A stretch of DNA of 64,000 nt from Methylobacterium brachiatum. Its GTDB lineage: Bacteria; Pseudomonadota; Alphaproteobacteria; Rhizobiales; Beijerinckiaceae. The stretch is taken from contig NZ_JAJALK010000005.1 in NCBI RefSeq assembly GCF_020523825.1, positions 1-64,000 on the forward strand, in the 5' to 3' direction. How positions within the stretch are numbered: the stretch's first letter is position 1; the number at the start of each line of letters is the position of its first letter. The notes under the pieces were generated by a model. It had not been told where the DNA came from. It saw nothing but the letters and a program-made list of their open reading frames with translations, and ran no database searches. Position numbers and translations under genes: made by a program. Positions 26,495-35,414 of the stretch are shown piece by piece.

Positions 26495-26965
26495 ATGGCC
26501 ACCGACGCGATTCCCGTGCGCACCCGCCTGATCCCCGCGATGGCGCGCGGCTTCATCGGCCGCTGCCCCCATTGCGGCCAGGGCCGGATCTTCGGGCGCT
26601 TCCTCAAGGTGCGCCCGGAATGCGACGTCTGCGGCCTGGAGCTGCACCATCACCGGGCCGACGACCTGCCGCCCTACGTGGTGATCTTCATCGTCGCCCA
26701 CGTGGTCGGCTACCTGATCCTGGAGACCGAGAGCGCCTACGACGTCCCCCTCTGGGTCGAGATGGGTGTCTGGCCGGTCTTCACGCTCCTGTTCGCCCTC
26801 GTCCTGCTGCAGCCGGTCAAGGGGGCCGTCGTCGGGCTGCAATACGCCCTTGGCATGCACGGCTTCGCCACGTTACCGCGGGGCGGCCCCGTCTCGGGGC
26901 TGAAGGAGACACGCCTTGCCGCAGCCGGAGCCGCAGCAGGAATCCGAGATCCCGACCAGCCCTGA
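26495..26965 (+). CDS. DUF983 family membrane protein
   Basis: 156 aa. A zinc-ribbon-like start, GRCPHCGQGRIFGRFLKVRPECDVCGLEL, then two membrane helices (YVVIFIVAHVVGYLILE, VEMGVWPVFTLLFALVLLQP). Typical of alphaproteobacterial DUF983 proteins, which sit near rnr and NUDIX genes. Role unknown. The last 50 bases overlap the NUDIX gene in another frame, so the three genes rnr, DUF983 and NUDIX likely form one transcript. Confidence 0.88.
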   Translation: MATDAIPVRTRLIPAMARGFIGRCPHCGQGRIFGRFLKVRPECDVCGLELHHHRADDLPPYVVIFIVAHVVGYLILETESAYDVPLWVEMGVWPVFTLLFALVLLQPVKGAVVGLQYALGMHGFATLPRGGPVSGLKETRLAAAGAAAGIRDPDQP

Positions 26966-27665
26966 GCCGAAGCCTTCCCCGGCGCGCCTGCGCCCGCGGG
27001 ATGCCGCGACCCTGATCGTGCTCGACCGGCGCGGCAAGGGCGGCCCCAAGGTCCTGATGGGCCGCCGCAACCCGCGGCTCGCCTTCATGCCGGGGCAGTT
27101 CGTGTTCCCGGGCGGCCGGATCGAGCTCGGCGACCGCCACATGCCGGTGGCCGGCGCCCTGCCCGACTATGCCGAGGCCGCGCTCACCCGCCAGGTCTCC
27201 CGGCCGCCGCATCATCTCGGCCGGGCTCTGGCACTCGCCGCCATCCGGGAGACCTACGAGGAGACCGGCCTGCTGCTCGGCACGCGCGAGCACGGCGCCC
27301 CCGAGACCGCCCCGGCGGGCTGGGAAGCCTTCGCCCGCCATGAGATCCTGCCGGACCTCGAGGCGCTGCACCTCGTGGCCCGGGCGATCACCCCGCCCAA
27401 GCGCGTGCGCCGGTTCGACACGCGGTTCTTCGCCGTTGACCGCCGGATGGTCGCGGCCGAGGAGCCGGGCCGGGTGAGCCCGGATTCCGAGTTCACCGAG
27501 CTCGCCTGGGTCCGCCTCGATGCGGCGCGCAAGCTCGACCTGCCGTTCATCACCCGGGCCATCCTGGACGATCTGGAGGCGCAGATCGCCGTCGATTTCG
27601 CGCCCTACCGGATGATCCCCTTCCACTACGAGCGCTACGGCCGCCGCGAACGAGTTGCGTTGTGA
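26916..27665 (+). CDS. NUDIX hydrolase
   Basis: 249 aa. The Nudix box is recognisable as RALALAAIRETYEETGLLL (REtxEExGL core), preceded by LMGRRNPRLAFMPGQFVFPGG. Hydrolyses a nucleoside diphosphate linked to another moiety; longer members of this group are RNA-decapping or CoA pyrophosphatase-like, so the substrate is not assigned. The start is TTG 26916 behind AAGGAGAC, eight bases away. It overlaps DUF983 at the 5' end and the MFS gene at the 3' end by four bases. Confidence 0.87.
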   Translation: MPQPEPQQESEIPTSPEPKPSPARLRPRDAATLIVLDRRGKGGPKVLMGRRNPRLAFMPGQFVFPGGRIELGDRHMPVAGALPDYAEAALTRQVSRPPHHLGRALALAAIRETYEETGLLLGTREHGAPETAPAGWEAFARHEILPDLEALHLVARAITPPKRVRRFDTRFFAVDRRMVAAEEPGRVSPDSEFTELAWVRLDAARKLDLPFITRAILDDLEAQIAVDFAPYRMIPFHYERYGRRERVAL

Positions 27666-28852
27666 ATGTTTCCGAGAGGCCGGACCGGATCGTCGCGGGA
27701 AGCGGGATCGGGCCGGACACCGTGGCGGCGATCACCGCCGCCATCGCCTGCGTCACCGTGGTCGGGATCGGGCTGAGCCTGTCGATCCCGCTCCTGTCGA
27801 TCGAGCTTGAGCGGCGCGGCGCGTCGAGTACCCTGATCGGGCTCAACACCGCGGTTGCCGGCATCGCCAGCATCTGCACCGTGCCGTTCGTGCCCCGGCT
27901 GGCCGCGCGGATCGGCGTCGCGCGGCTGCTCTGCCTGGCGCTGGTCGTGGGGGCGGTGAGCCTGGCGGCCTTCCCGATCCTGCCGGGCATCGCCCTGTGG
28001 TTCCCGCTGCGCTTCGTGTTCTCGGCGACGCTGGGCGCGCTGTTCGTGCTGTCCGAGTACTGGATCAACGCCGCCGCCCCGCCGGAGCGCCGCGGCCTGG
28101 TGATGGGCATCTACGCCACCGTGCTGGCGGCGGGCTTCGCGGTCGGCCCGGCACTCCTGGCGCTGGTCGGGACCGAGGGCCTGGCGCCCTACCTGACCGG
28201 CGCCGGCCTGATGCTGGCCGGCGGCCTGCCGATCGTCCTCGCCCGGGGGCTCTCGCCAACGATCGCGCACGGCTCCGGCCGCAGCATCCTGGCCTATCTG
28301 CGCTTCGCCCCCGGGGCGCTGCTCGCCGCCCTCGCCTACGGGGCGGTGGAGACCGGGATCTTCGCGATCCTGCCGCTCTACGGCCTGCGCCTGGGCTACG
28401 ACGCGCAGGGCGCGGCCGGCCTCGTCAGCCTGATCGCGCTCGGCAACGTGCTGTTCCAGATCCCGTTCGGCTGGCTCGCCGACCGCTTCGACCGGCGCGC
28501 CGTGCTGCTCGGGGCGAGCCTCGGCGGTGCGGCGGGCTCCGCCCTGATCCCGCTGGCGTCGGGATCGCCGGTGGCCCTCGGCCTCGTCCTGTTCGCCTGG
28601 GGCGGCATCGCCGGCACGCTCTACACGGTCGGCCTGACCACCCTGGGCGACCGGGTGCCGGCCACGGATCTCGCTGGCGCCAACGCGGCCTTCGTGGTGC
28701 TGTACAATGTCGGCCTGATGCTGGGACCGCCCCTGATCGGCGGCGGCCTCGACCTGGTGCCGCCGCACGGCTTCGCCTGGGCGCTGCTCGCGCTGTTCCT
28801 CGCCTTCTCCGTGAGCCTCGTCACGATGGAGCGCGCGGGCGCCCGGTCTTGA
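27662..28852 (+). CDS. MFS transporter (YcaD-like)
   Basis: 396 aa, about 12 hydrophobic helices. Begins GTG at 27662, overlapping the NUDIX stop. Motifs include GIGLSLSIPLLSIELERRGA, RFVFSATLGALFVLSEYWIN, and WLADRFDRRAVLL after helix 8 (MFS motif A). The family (YcaD/YfkF-like) is poorly characterised, with putative efflux or sugar-related substrates. Ends 106 bases before rpmG. Confidence 0.88.
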   Translation: MNVSERPDRIVAGSGIGPDTVAAITAAIACVTVVGIGLSLSIPLLSIELERRGASSTLIGLNTAVAGIASICTVPFVPRLAARIGVARLLCLALVVGAVSLAAFPILPGIALWFPLRFVFSATLGALFVLSEYWINAAAPPERRGLVMGIYATVLAAGFAVGPALLALVGTEGLAPYLTGAGLMLAGGLPIVLARGLSPTIAHGSGRSILAYLRFAPGALLAALAYGAVETGIFAILPLYGLRLGYDAQGAAGLVSLIALGNVLFQIPFGWLADRFDRRAVLLGASLGGAAGSALIPLASGSPVALGLVLFAWGGIAGTLYTVGLTTLGDRVPATDLAGANAAFVVLYNVGLMLGPPLIGGGLDLVPPHGFAWALLALFLAFSVSLVTMERAGARS

Positions 28853-28958
28853 CCTGAACCGCCCGATCGGGCATTGACCCGCCCGTATTCGGCCGGGCTT
28901 TCCCGGCCATTTGCGTTTCGCTCACGCGGAATGCCGCACCCTGCAGGAGCGCCGCGCC

Positions 28959-29126
28959 ATGGCCAAGGCCGTCACCGTCAAGATCAAGCTCATCTCCACC
29001 GCCGACACCGGCTACTTCTACGTCACCAAGAAGAACTCCCGCACGCAGACCGAGAAGCTGACGATGCGCAAGTACGACCCGGTGGCGCGCAAGCACGTCG
29101 AGTTCAAGGAAACCAAGATCAAGTAA
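28959..29126 (+). CDS. rpmG: 50S ribosomal protein L33
   Basis: 55 aa: [39 protein letters not shown], ending ETKIK. The cysteine-free form common in alphaproteobacteria, which does not need zinc. GGAGCG precedes the ATG at 28959; the longer open frame starts too early. Followed by a good intrinsic terminator. Confidence 0.97.
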   Translation: MAKAVTVKIKLISTADTGYFYVTKKNSRTQTEKLTMRKYDPVARKHVEFKETKIK

Positions 29127-29178
29127 GGCAGGATCACGTAAGGTCTGAGCCCCCCCTCAGGCCTCAGCCGATCCGACA

Positions 29179-29206
29179 AGCCGCTCCGGGAACGGGGCGG
29201 CTTTTT
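29179..29206 (+). terminator. Rho-independent terminator after rpmG
   Basis: Stem AGCCGCTCC with GGGGCGGCT (one G-T pair) around a GGGAAC-type loop, followed directly by TTTTT. Located about 50 bases after the L33 stop; orientation fits termination of the rightward operon. Confidence 0.88.
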
Positions 29207-29306
29207 CATATGCGCGGATGGATCGGAGGGCGGCTTCAGACCAGCGTCGCACCTTACGGGGGCGCCCAGGGTCCGGCTTCGGCCGATTCGGGCGGCGGAG
29301 CGCGCG

Positions 29307-29435
29307 ATGTCGAGAATGCTGCTGATGGCGCTGACCGTCTTGGCGATCCTGGCGGCGCGCTGCGTCCTGAAGCTGCCGCTCCTGCCCTATCGCGCTGCCC
29401 GCTTCCTGCTGCGGGGCCTCTCGGTACCGGCCTGA
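29307..29435 (+). CDS. Small hydrophobic protein, candidate
   Basis: 42 codons, ATG behind GGCGGAG, encoding MSRMLLMALTVLAILAARCV then LKLPLLPYRAARFLLRGLSV. One membrane helix with a basic amphipathic tail, as in small regulatory membrane proteins. It lies between the L33 terminator and the convergent LysR gene. Only the ribosome site and amino-acid character support it; no family is recognised. Confidence 0.4.
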   Translation: MSRMLLMALTVLAILAARCVLKLPLLPYRAARFLLRGLSVPA

Positions 29436-29442
29436 GCGACCC

Positions 29443-30363
29443 TCACGGGCCGGGCATCGCCCCGGCGAGCTCCGGGTCCAGCGTCCGCGCCAGGGCCCGG
29501 GCGATGGCGACGAGCGCGGTCACCATCGGGGTCGAGGGCTCGCGGCGCGGGGCGACGAGGCCGATCGTGTGCTCCAGGTCCGGGGCGGTGATCGGGATCG
29601 CCCGCACCCCCGCCATCGGCCCGAGGGCGTCGACCAGGATCTCCGGCATGATCGAGGCCCAGCGCAGGGTGCGGACATGGGTCATGAGCACGATCATCGA
29701 ATTTGATTCGAGGGTCGCGGCCGGCTCGGCGCCTGATTCGCGGATCTGCTGGTCGATGATCCGCCGGTTCTGCATGTTCGGGGTCAGCAGGCAGAGCGGC
29801 AATTGGCCGGTCTCGGCCCAGGTGACGCTGGCGCGGCCGTCGAACGGACCGCCATCGGCCGTGACCAGCCGGTAGCGCTCCCGGTAGAGCGGCACGGACA
29901 CGACCCGGCCCAGGGGCTCGTTGTCGAGATAGGTCAGCCCGGCATCGGCCTCCAGGTTCTCGATCAGCGAGAAGATGTCGGTGGAGGCGGCGGATTCGAC
30001 CGTGAGCCGCACGTCCGGGTGGCGCTCGCGATAGGGGGTCGTGAGGTCCACGATCATCGGCAGGGCCGTGGGGATCGCGGCGATGCGCAGGTGCCCGGTC
30101 AGGCCGCGGCGCAGGCCGGTGACCTCCTCGTGCATCGCCCGCGCGTCGGCCACGATCCGGCGCGCCCAGGCCAGGACCCGCTCACCCTCCGGGGTGAAGC
30201 CCTGGAAGCGCGAGCCGCGCAGCACGAGCTGCACGCCGAAGCGGTTCTCGAGCTGCTTCACGCCGGCCGAGAGGGTCTGCTGCGTCACCCCGCAGGTCTC
30301 GGCCGCGTGGCCGAAATGCTGCTCGCGGGCGAGCGCGAGCAGGAAATCCAGCTTGTCGATCAC
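29443..30363 (-). CDS. LysR regulator of the formate dehydrogenase locus
   Basis: 306 aa LysR protein. HTH in MIDKLDFLLALAREQHFGHA, AAETCGVTQQTLSAGVKQLE, then the effector domain (AGLTYLDNEPLGRVVSVPLY). LysR proteins of this type (FdsR-like) are adjacent to fdsGBACD operons in proteobacteria and control them in response to formate. It lies in the same direction as the operon, separated by the carrier gene, which fits a formate-responsive regulator; the ligand is inferred. Confidence 0.85.
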   Translation of the reverse strand: MIDKLDFLLALAREQHFGHAAETCGVTQQTLSAGVKQLENRFGVQLVLRGSRFQGFTPEGERVLAWARRIVADARAMHEEVTGLRRGLTGHLRIAAIPTALPMIVDLTTPYRERHPDVRLTVESAASTDIFSLIENLEADAGLTYLDNEPLGRVVSVPLYRERYRLVTADGGPFDGRASVTWAETGQLPLCLLTPNMQNRRIIDQQIRESGAEPAATLESNSMIVLMTHVRTLRWASIMPEILVDALGPMAGVRAIPITAPDLEHTIGLVAPRREPSTPMVTALVAIARALARTLDPELAGAMPGP

Positions 30364-30445
30364 GGGGGCATTCCGAACGACTCATGCCGGCACGCTTTGG
30401 CATGCCAGAAGGTAATCACCCACCCGTCCAGCCACAACCGGCCGC

Positions 30446-32107
30446 TCAGCGGAACAGGATGAACGCCTTCGACAGAGTGATGCCGATCCCCCACAGGATC
30501 GGGATGCCGACCACCGCCCAGGCGAGCCCGGCCGCGGGGCTGAACCCGCCCCGGCCGATGCCGAACGAGCCCGAGGCGCGCACCGACGCCGTGCCGGCCC
30601 GGACGTCCAGGGCGGCACGCTCGGCATCCGACATGAACCAGCGCCCGGCCAGCGGCCGGATCAGCAGGTTGCAGACGAACCCGGCGGCCAGGAAGGCGGC
30701 GAGCACGTACATGGTCCGGCCGTAGAGATCCGCGCCCTGCACCCCGGCGGCGGCCTGGGCCTCGCGGATCTTGGTGACCACGAACGGCCCGACGATGCCT
30801 GCGGTCGACCAGGCGGTGAGCAGGCGACCGTGGATCGCGCCCACGAACTGCGTGCCGAACACGTCGGCGAGATAGGCGGGGATGGTCGCGAAGCCGCCGC
30901 CATACATCGACAGGATCACGCAGAAGAAGGCGACGAACAGCGCCTGCGAGCCGATCCCGGCGGCCCAGGGGGCGGCGGCATAGAGCACGCCGCCCAGCGC
31001 GAAGAAGATCGCGTAGGTGAGCTTGCGGCCGATCCGGTCCGACATCGAGGCCCAGAAGAACCGGCCCAGGATGTTGAACAGGGACAGGAGGCCGACGAAG
31101 CCGGCGGCGATCGCGGCGACCTGCGCCTTCTGACCGGCGTCGAGGGCGGTGAAGCCGGTGCCGGGCAGCCCGATCAAGGCGCCGCCGAAGATCTCCTGGA
31201 GCATCGGCGAGGCGAGCGCCAAGACGCCGATCCCGGCAGAGACGTTGAGGCAGAGGACCAGCCAGATCATCCAGAACTGGAAGGTCTTGTGCGCGTCCCG
31301 CAGGTGGACGTGGCCCGAGGCGATCATGGCGTTCTTGGACGCCGGCGGGGTCCACCCGTCCGGGCGCCAACCGGGCGGCGGGACCCGGTAGCCGAAGGCG
31401 CCGCCCAGCATGAACACGATGTAGCCGAGGCCCATCACCGCGAGCGTCTGCCAGACGCCGACGGACTCGGCGCTGCGGAAGGTCTTGATCAGGCCGTCGG
31501 CCAGGGGCGAGCCGATCATCGCGCCGCCGCCGAAGCCCATGATCGCCATGCCGGTGGCCATGCCGCGCCGGTCGGGGAACCACTTGATCAGCGTCGAGAC
31601 CGGAGAGATGTAGCCGAGCCCCAGCCCGATGCCGCCGATCAGGCCCATGCCGAGCCAGACCAGCCAGAGCTGGTGGAGGTAGACGCCCAGCGCGCCGATC
31701 AGGAAGCCGCCACCCCAGCACAGGGCCGCCGCGATACCGGCCTTGCGCGGGCCCGCCCGCTCCAGCCAGCCGCCGAACAGGGCGGCCGAGAGGCCGAGCA
31801 TCACGATCCCGATGGAGAAGACCATCACGAGGTCGCTGACGCGCCAGTCGCAGGTCGTCGTGAACAGGGCGGTCATCACGCCCATGTCGGGGCAGGCGGC
31901 CGGCGCGGGCTGGCCGACCGAGAGGGCGCGGGTCAGCGGCAGCCAGAAGACCGACAGGCCGTAGGCCATGCCGATGCAGAGATGGATCGCCAGGGCCGCG
32001 GGCGGAACGAGCCAGCGGTTGAAGCCCGGTTTGGCGACGATGCGTTCACGGGACAGCCAGCCGTGATCGCTTCCGGGCACGACCGCGCCCGCCAGTTCTG
32101 AATGCAT
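30446..32107 (-). CDS. OFA-family MFS transporter (oxalate/formate antiporter type)
   Basis: 553 aa, 12 or more membrane helices. Start MHSELAGAVV at 32107 is behind GAGGAAGC. Family signs: IHLCIGMAYGLSVFWLPLTR in helix 1, GLGYISPVSTLIKWFPDRRG, MGFGGGAMIGSPL, and YGGGFATIPAYLADVFG with FVGAIHGRLLTAWSTAGI. Likely imports formate or exchanges a small carboxylate; next to formate dehydrogenase and its regulator this is the natural reading. A 25-residue insert precedes the TM3 region (GQPAPAACPDMGVMTALF), seen also in other members that transport lactate or pyruvate. Confidence 0.86.
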   Translation of the reverse strand: MHSELAGAVVPGSDHGWLSRERIVAKPGFNRWLVPPAALAIHLCIGMAYGLSVFWLPLTRALSVGQPAPAACPDMGVMTALFTTTCDWRVSDLVMVFSIGIVMLGLSAALFGGWLERAGPRKAGIAAALCWGGGFLIGALGVYLHQLWLVWLGMGLIGGIGLGLGYISPVSTLIKWFPDRRGMATGMAIMGFGGGAMIGSPLADGLIKTFRSAESVGVWQTLAVMGLGYIVFMLGGAFGYRVPPPGWRPDGWTPPASKNAMIASGHVHLRDAHKTFQFWMIWLVLCLNVSAGIGVLALASPMLQEIFGGALIGLPGTGFTALDAGQKAQVAAIAAGFVGLLSLFNILGRFFWASMSDRIGRKLTYAIFFALGGVLYAAAPWAAGIGSQALFVAFFCVILSMYGGGFATIPAYLADVFGTQFVGAIHGRLLTAWSTAGIVGPFVVTKIREAQAAAGVQGADLYGRTMYVLAAFLAAGFVCNLLIRPLAGRWFMSDAERAALDVRAGTASVRASGSFGIGRGGFSPAAGLAWAVVGIPILWGIGITLSKAFILFR

Positions 32108-32196
32108 CGAAGCTTCCTCCGAGCACGACTTCATTGACTGAGTCATGCATCGCGGAAAGCCTAGCGGTTCCGGGTACCGGTTGCCAGCACGCGAAA

Positions 32197-32231
32197 CGCT
32201 CCAACCCGGGATTTAATCCCCGGTTGGAGCG
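32197..32231 (-). terminator. Hairpin at the end of the fds operon
   Basis: Near-perfect 17-bp stem (arms start CGCTCCAACC and end GGTTGGAGCG, one mismatch) immediately after the fdsD stop, before the carrier gene. The loop centre is TTTAAT; the downstream run is only TTT. Likely terminator or mRNA-stabilising structure. Confidence 0.6.
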
Positions 32232-32244
32232 CGCGAATTGCCAA

Positions 32245-32538
32245 TCAGCCGGCGTCGCTGGCGCCCTCGCCCAGCTTCTGCGGATCGCGGGTCGCCGGGC
32301 GCACCGGGCTCTCGGCCTGGGGCTCGGCGCCGCGCAGGGCCCGCTGCACCAGACTGTCGGCCCGGTCGCCCATCTCCGGCAGGGCGGCCTCGAGCTTCGA
32401 GACCATCTTGGGCGTCCAGAAGGCCGTGATGTGCTTGTGCACCCCGGCCACCGCCTCCTCTTCCGGGTAGGACCGGAAGAAGGTGGCGATCTGGTTCGCC
32501 ATCCGGAGGAGCTTGTCCTCCTGGGTCTGCGCGCTCAT
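32245..32538 (-). CDS. fdsD: Formate dehydrogenase subunit delta
   Basis: 97 aa. FdsD-family protein: KLLRMANQIATFFRSYPEEE, VHKHITAFWTPKMVSKLE. Small subunit needed for maturation and activity of NAD-linked FdsABG formate dehydrogenase. Starts four bases after the fdsA stop. The usual fdsC (FdhD-like maturation factor) gene between fdsA and fdsD is absent here. Confidence 0.9.
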   Translation of the reverse strand: MSAQTQEDKLLRMANQIATFFRSYPEEEAVAGVHKHITAFWTPKMVSKLEAALPEMGDRADSLVQRALRGAEPQAESPVRPATRDPQKLGEGASDAG

Positions 32539-32542
32539 CGGC

Positions 32543-35404
32543 TCACTCCGCCGCGTCGAGTGTCTGGGCGATGCGCGTCAGCGAGAAATCCTCCTCGTAG
32601 AACTTCGCCTGCCAGTCGGAGGGCCGGTTGGTCCGCCGGACCTGCACCGCGGTCACCTTGTATTCCGGGCAGTTGGTCGCCCAGTCCGAGTAGTCGGTGG
32701 TGATGACGTTGGCGCCGGTCTTGGCGTGGTGGAAGGTCGTGTAGACCACGCCCGGCTGCATCCGCTCCGAGACCTTGGCTTTGAGGGCGATGTCGCCGGA
32801 CCGGCTCTCGAGGGAGACCAGATCGCCGTCGACGATGCCGCGCAGCTCGGCGTCGAACGGGTGGATCTCCAGCACGTCCTCCTCGTGCCAGCGCGAATTC
32901 TCGGTGCGCCGGGTCTGAGCGCCGACATTGTACTGGGACAGGATCCGGCCCGTGGTCAGGATCAGCGGGAACTTCGCCCCCGTCCGCTCCTCGGTGGCCA
33001 CGAACTCGGTGATCATGAACCGGCCCTTGCCGCGGACGAAGCGGTCCACATGCATCATCGGGGTACCGAGCGGCGCCTTCTCGTTGCAGGGCCACTGCAC
33101 CGAGCCCAGCTCGTCGAGCTTGGCGTAGGACACGCCGGTGAAGCTCGGGGTCAGGCCGGCGATCTCGTCCATGATCTCGGACGGGTGGTTGTAGTGCATC
33201 GGGTAGCCGAGCGCGTTGGAGAGCAGCACCGTGCCCTCCCAGTCGCCGTAGCCGCCCATCGGGGGCATCACCTTGCGCACGCGGGAGATGCGGCGCTCGG
33301 CGTTGGTGAAGGTGCCGTCCTTCTCCAGGAACGAGGCGCCCGGCAGGAAGACGTGGGCGTATTTGGCGGTCTCGTTCAGGAACAGGTCCTGGATGACGAT
33401 GCACTCCATCGCCTTCAGGCCGGACGTGACGTGGTGCGTGTCGGGATCCGACTGCGCGATGTCCTCGCCCTGGATGTACATGCCCTTGAACGAGCCATCG
33501 ACGGCCTCGTCCAGCATGTTGGTGATGCGCAGGCCCGGCGCGTTGTCGAGCTTGGCGCCCCAGAGGGCTTCGAAGCTCTCGCGGGTGGCGTCGTCCGAGA
33601 CGTGGCGGTAGCCGGTGAGCTCGTGCGGGAACGAGCCCATGTCGCAGGAGCCCTGGACGTTGTTCTGGCCGCGCAGCGGGTTCACGCCGGCCCCGAGCTT
33701 GCCGATATTGCCGGTGGCCATGGCGATGTTGGCCATGCCCATCACCATGGTCGAGCCCTGGCTGTGCTCGGTGACGCCCAGCCCGTAATAGATGCCGGCC
33801 GCGCCGCCCGTGGCGTAGAGCCGGGCCGCAGCGCGGACCTCGGCCGGGTCGAGGCCGGTGAATTGCTGCTGCGCCTCCGGGGAGTGGCGCTCCTCGGCGA
33901 TGAACCGGGCCCAGGTCTCGAACTCGGCCAGATCGCAGCGCTCGCGGACATAGGCCTCGTCGATCAGCCCCTCGGTGACGATGACGTGCGCCAGCGAGTT
34001 GATGAAGGCGACGTTGGAGCCGGGCTTCAGCGGCAGGTGATAGTCGGCCTTGATATGGGGCGACTTCACCAGGTCGATCTTGCGGGGATCGGCGACGATC
34101 AGCTTGGCGCCCTGGCGCAGGCGCTTCTTCATCCGCGAGCCGAAGACCGGGTGGCCGTCGGTCGGGTTGGCGCCGATCACCAGGATCACGTCGGAATTCT
34201 CGACCGACTTGAAGTCCTGGGTGCCGGCCGAGGTGCCGAGCGTGGACATCAGGCCGTAGCCGGTGGGCGAGTGGCAGACGCGGGCGCAGGTATCGACGTT
34301 GTTGTTGCCGAAGGCGGCGCGCACCAGCTTCTGGACGAGGTAGGCCTCCTCGTTGGTGCAGCGCGACGAGGTGATGCCGCCGACCGAGTCCTTGCCGTAG
34401 GTCGCCTGGATCCGCTTGAACTCGGAGGCCGCGTGGTTGATCGCTTCCTCCCAGGACACTTCGCGCCACGGATCCGTGATCTTGGCGCGGATCATCGGCT
34501 TGGTGATGCGGTCCTTGTGGGTGGCATAGCCGTAGGCGAAGCGGCCCTTGACGCAGCTATGGCCCTCGTTGGCCTTGCCGCCCTTGTAGGGCACCATGCG
34601 GACGACGCGGGTGCCCTGCATCTCGGCCTTGAACGAGCAGCCGACGCCGCAATAGGCGCAGGTCGTCACCTCGGCATGCTCGGGCTGGCCGAATTCGTGG
34701 ATCGACTTCTCCTGGAGGGTCGCGGTCGGGCAGGCCTGCACGCAGGCGCCGCAAGAGACGCACTCCGATTCCATGAAGTTGGTCGGGCCGGCCGCCACGC
34801 GGCTGTCGAAGCCGCGGCCCGCGATGGTCAGCGCGAAGGTGCCCTGGACCTCTTCGCAGGCGCGCACGCAGCGGTTGCAGACGATGCACTTCGACGGATC
34901 GTAGGTGAAGTACGGGTTCGACTCGTCCTTCGGCAGATACTTCTCGGCCGTCGGAACGACGTGGTTGTCGCCCTCGTAGCCGTAGCGCACGTCGCGCAGG
35001 CCGACGACGCCGGCCATGTCCTGCAATTCGCAATCGCCGTTGGCGGCGCAGGTCAGGCAGGTCAGCGGGTGATCGGAGATGTAGAGCTCCATCACGCCCT
35101 TGCGGAGCTTGGCGAGCTTGTCGGTCTGCGTGCGCACGACCATGCCGTTCTCGGCCGGCGTGGTGCAGGAGGCCGGCGTGCCGCGCCGCCCCTCGATCTC
35201 CACGAGGCAGAGCCGGCAGGAGCCGAACGGCTCCAGCGAGTCGGTGGCGCACAGCTTCGGGATCTGGGTGCCGGCATGCATCGCCGCCGCCATCACCGAG
35301 GTGCCGGCCGGCACCGTCACGTCCATGCCGTCGATCGTCAGGGTGACGGTCTGCTCCGCCACGCGGATCGGCGTGCCGTAGTCGATCTCCTTGATCAGGC
35401 CCAT
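32543..35404 (-). CDS. fdsA: NAD-linked formate dehydrogenase alpha subunit
   Basis: 953 aa catalytic subunit. N-terminal [2Fe-2S] domain (C52, C63, C66, C80), His-Cys cluster loop (HPLTCLTCAANGDC), two ferredoxin-type clusters (CIVCNRCVRACEE, CVSCGACVQACPT), the Mo-domain cluster CAYCGVGCSF, and the bis-MGD molybdopterin domain. The metal-ligating residue is a cysteine in DTCARVCHSPTGYG; no selenocysteine. Oxidises formate to CO2 and passes electrons via clusters to FdsBG. The C-terminal MGD-binding domain (LILTTGRILSQYNVG, ENSRWHEEDVLEIHP) is complete. Confidence 0.97.
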   Translation of the reverse strand: MGLIKEIDYGTPIRVAEQTVTLTIDGMDVTVPAGTSVMAAAMHAGTQIPKLCATDSLEPFGSCRLCLVEIEGRRGTPASCTTPAENGMVVRTQTDKLAKLRKGVMELYISDHPLTCLTCAANGDCELQDMAGVVGLRDVRYGYEGDNHVVPTAEKYLPKDESNPYFTYDPSKCIVCNRCVRACEEVQGTFALTIAGRGFDSRVAAGPTNFMESECVSCGACVQACPTATLQEKSIHEFGQPEHAEVTTCAYCGVGCSFKAEMQGTRVVRMVPYKGGKANEGHSCVKGRFAYGYATHKDRITKPMIRAKITDPWREVSWEEAINHAASEFKRIQATYGKDSVGGITSSRCTNEEAYLVQKLVRAAFGNNNVDTCARVCHSPTGYGLMSTLGTSAGTQDFKSVENSDVILVIGANPTDGHPVFGSRMKKRLRQGAKLIVADPRKIDLVKSPHIKADYHLPLKPGSNVAFINSLAHVIVTEGLIDEAYVRERCDLAEFETWARFIAEERHSPEAQQQFTGLDPAEVRAAARLYATGGAAGIYYGLGVTEHSQGSTMVMGMANIAMATGNIGKLGAGVNPLRGQNNVQGSCDMGSFPHELTGYRHVSDDATRESFEALWGAKLDNAPGLRITNMLDEAVDGSFKGMYIQGEDIAQSDPDTHHVTSGLKAMECIVIQDLFLNETAKYAHVFLPGASFLEKDGTFTNAERRISRVRKVMPPMGGYGDWEGTVLLSNALGYPMHYNHPSEIMDEIAGLTPSFTGVSYAKLDELGSVQWPCNEKAPLGTPMMHVDRFVRGKGRFMITEFVATEERTGAKFPLILTTGRILSQYNVGAQTRRTENSRWHEEDVLEIHPFDAELRGIVDGDLVSLESRSGDIALKAKVSERMQPGVVYTTFHHAKTGANVITTDYSDWATNCPEYKVTAVQVRRTNRPSDWQAKFYEEDFSLTRIAQTLDAAE

Positions 35405-35414
35405 CGACGTCTCC

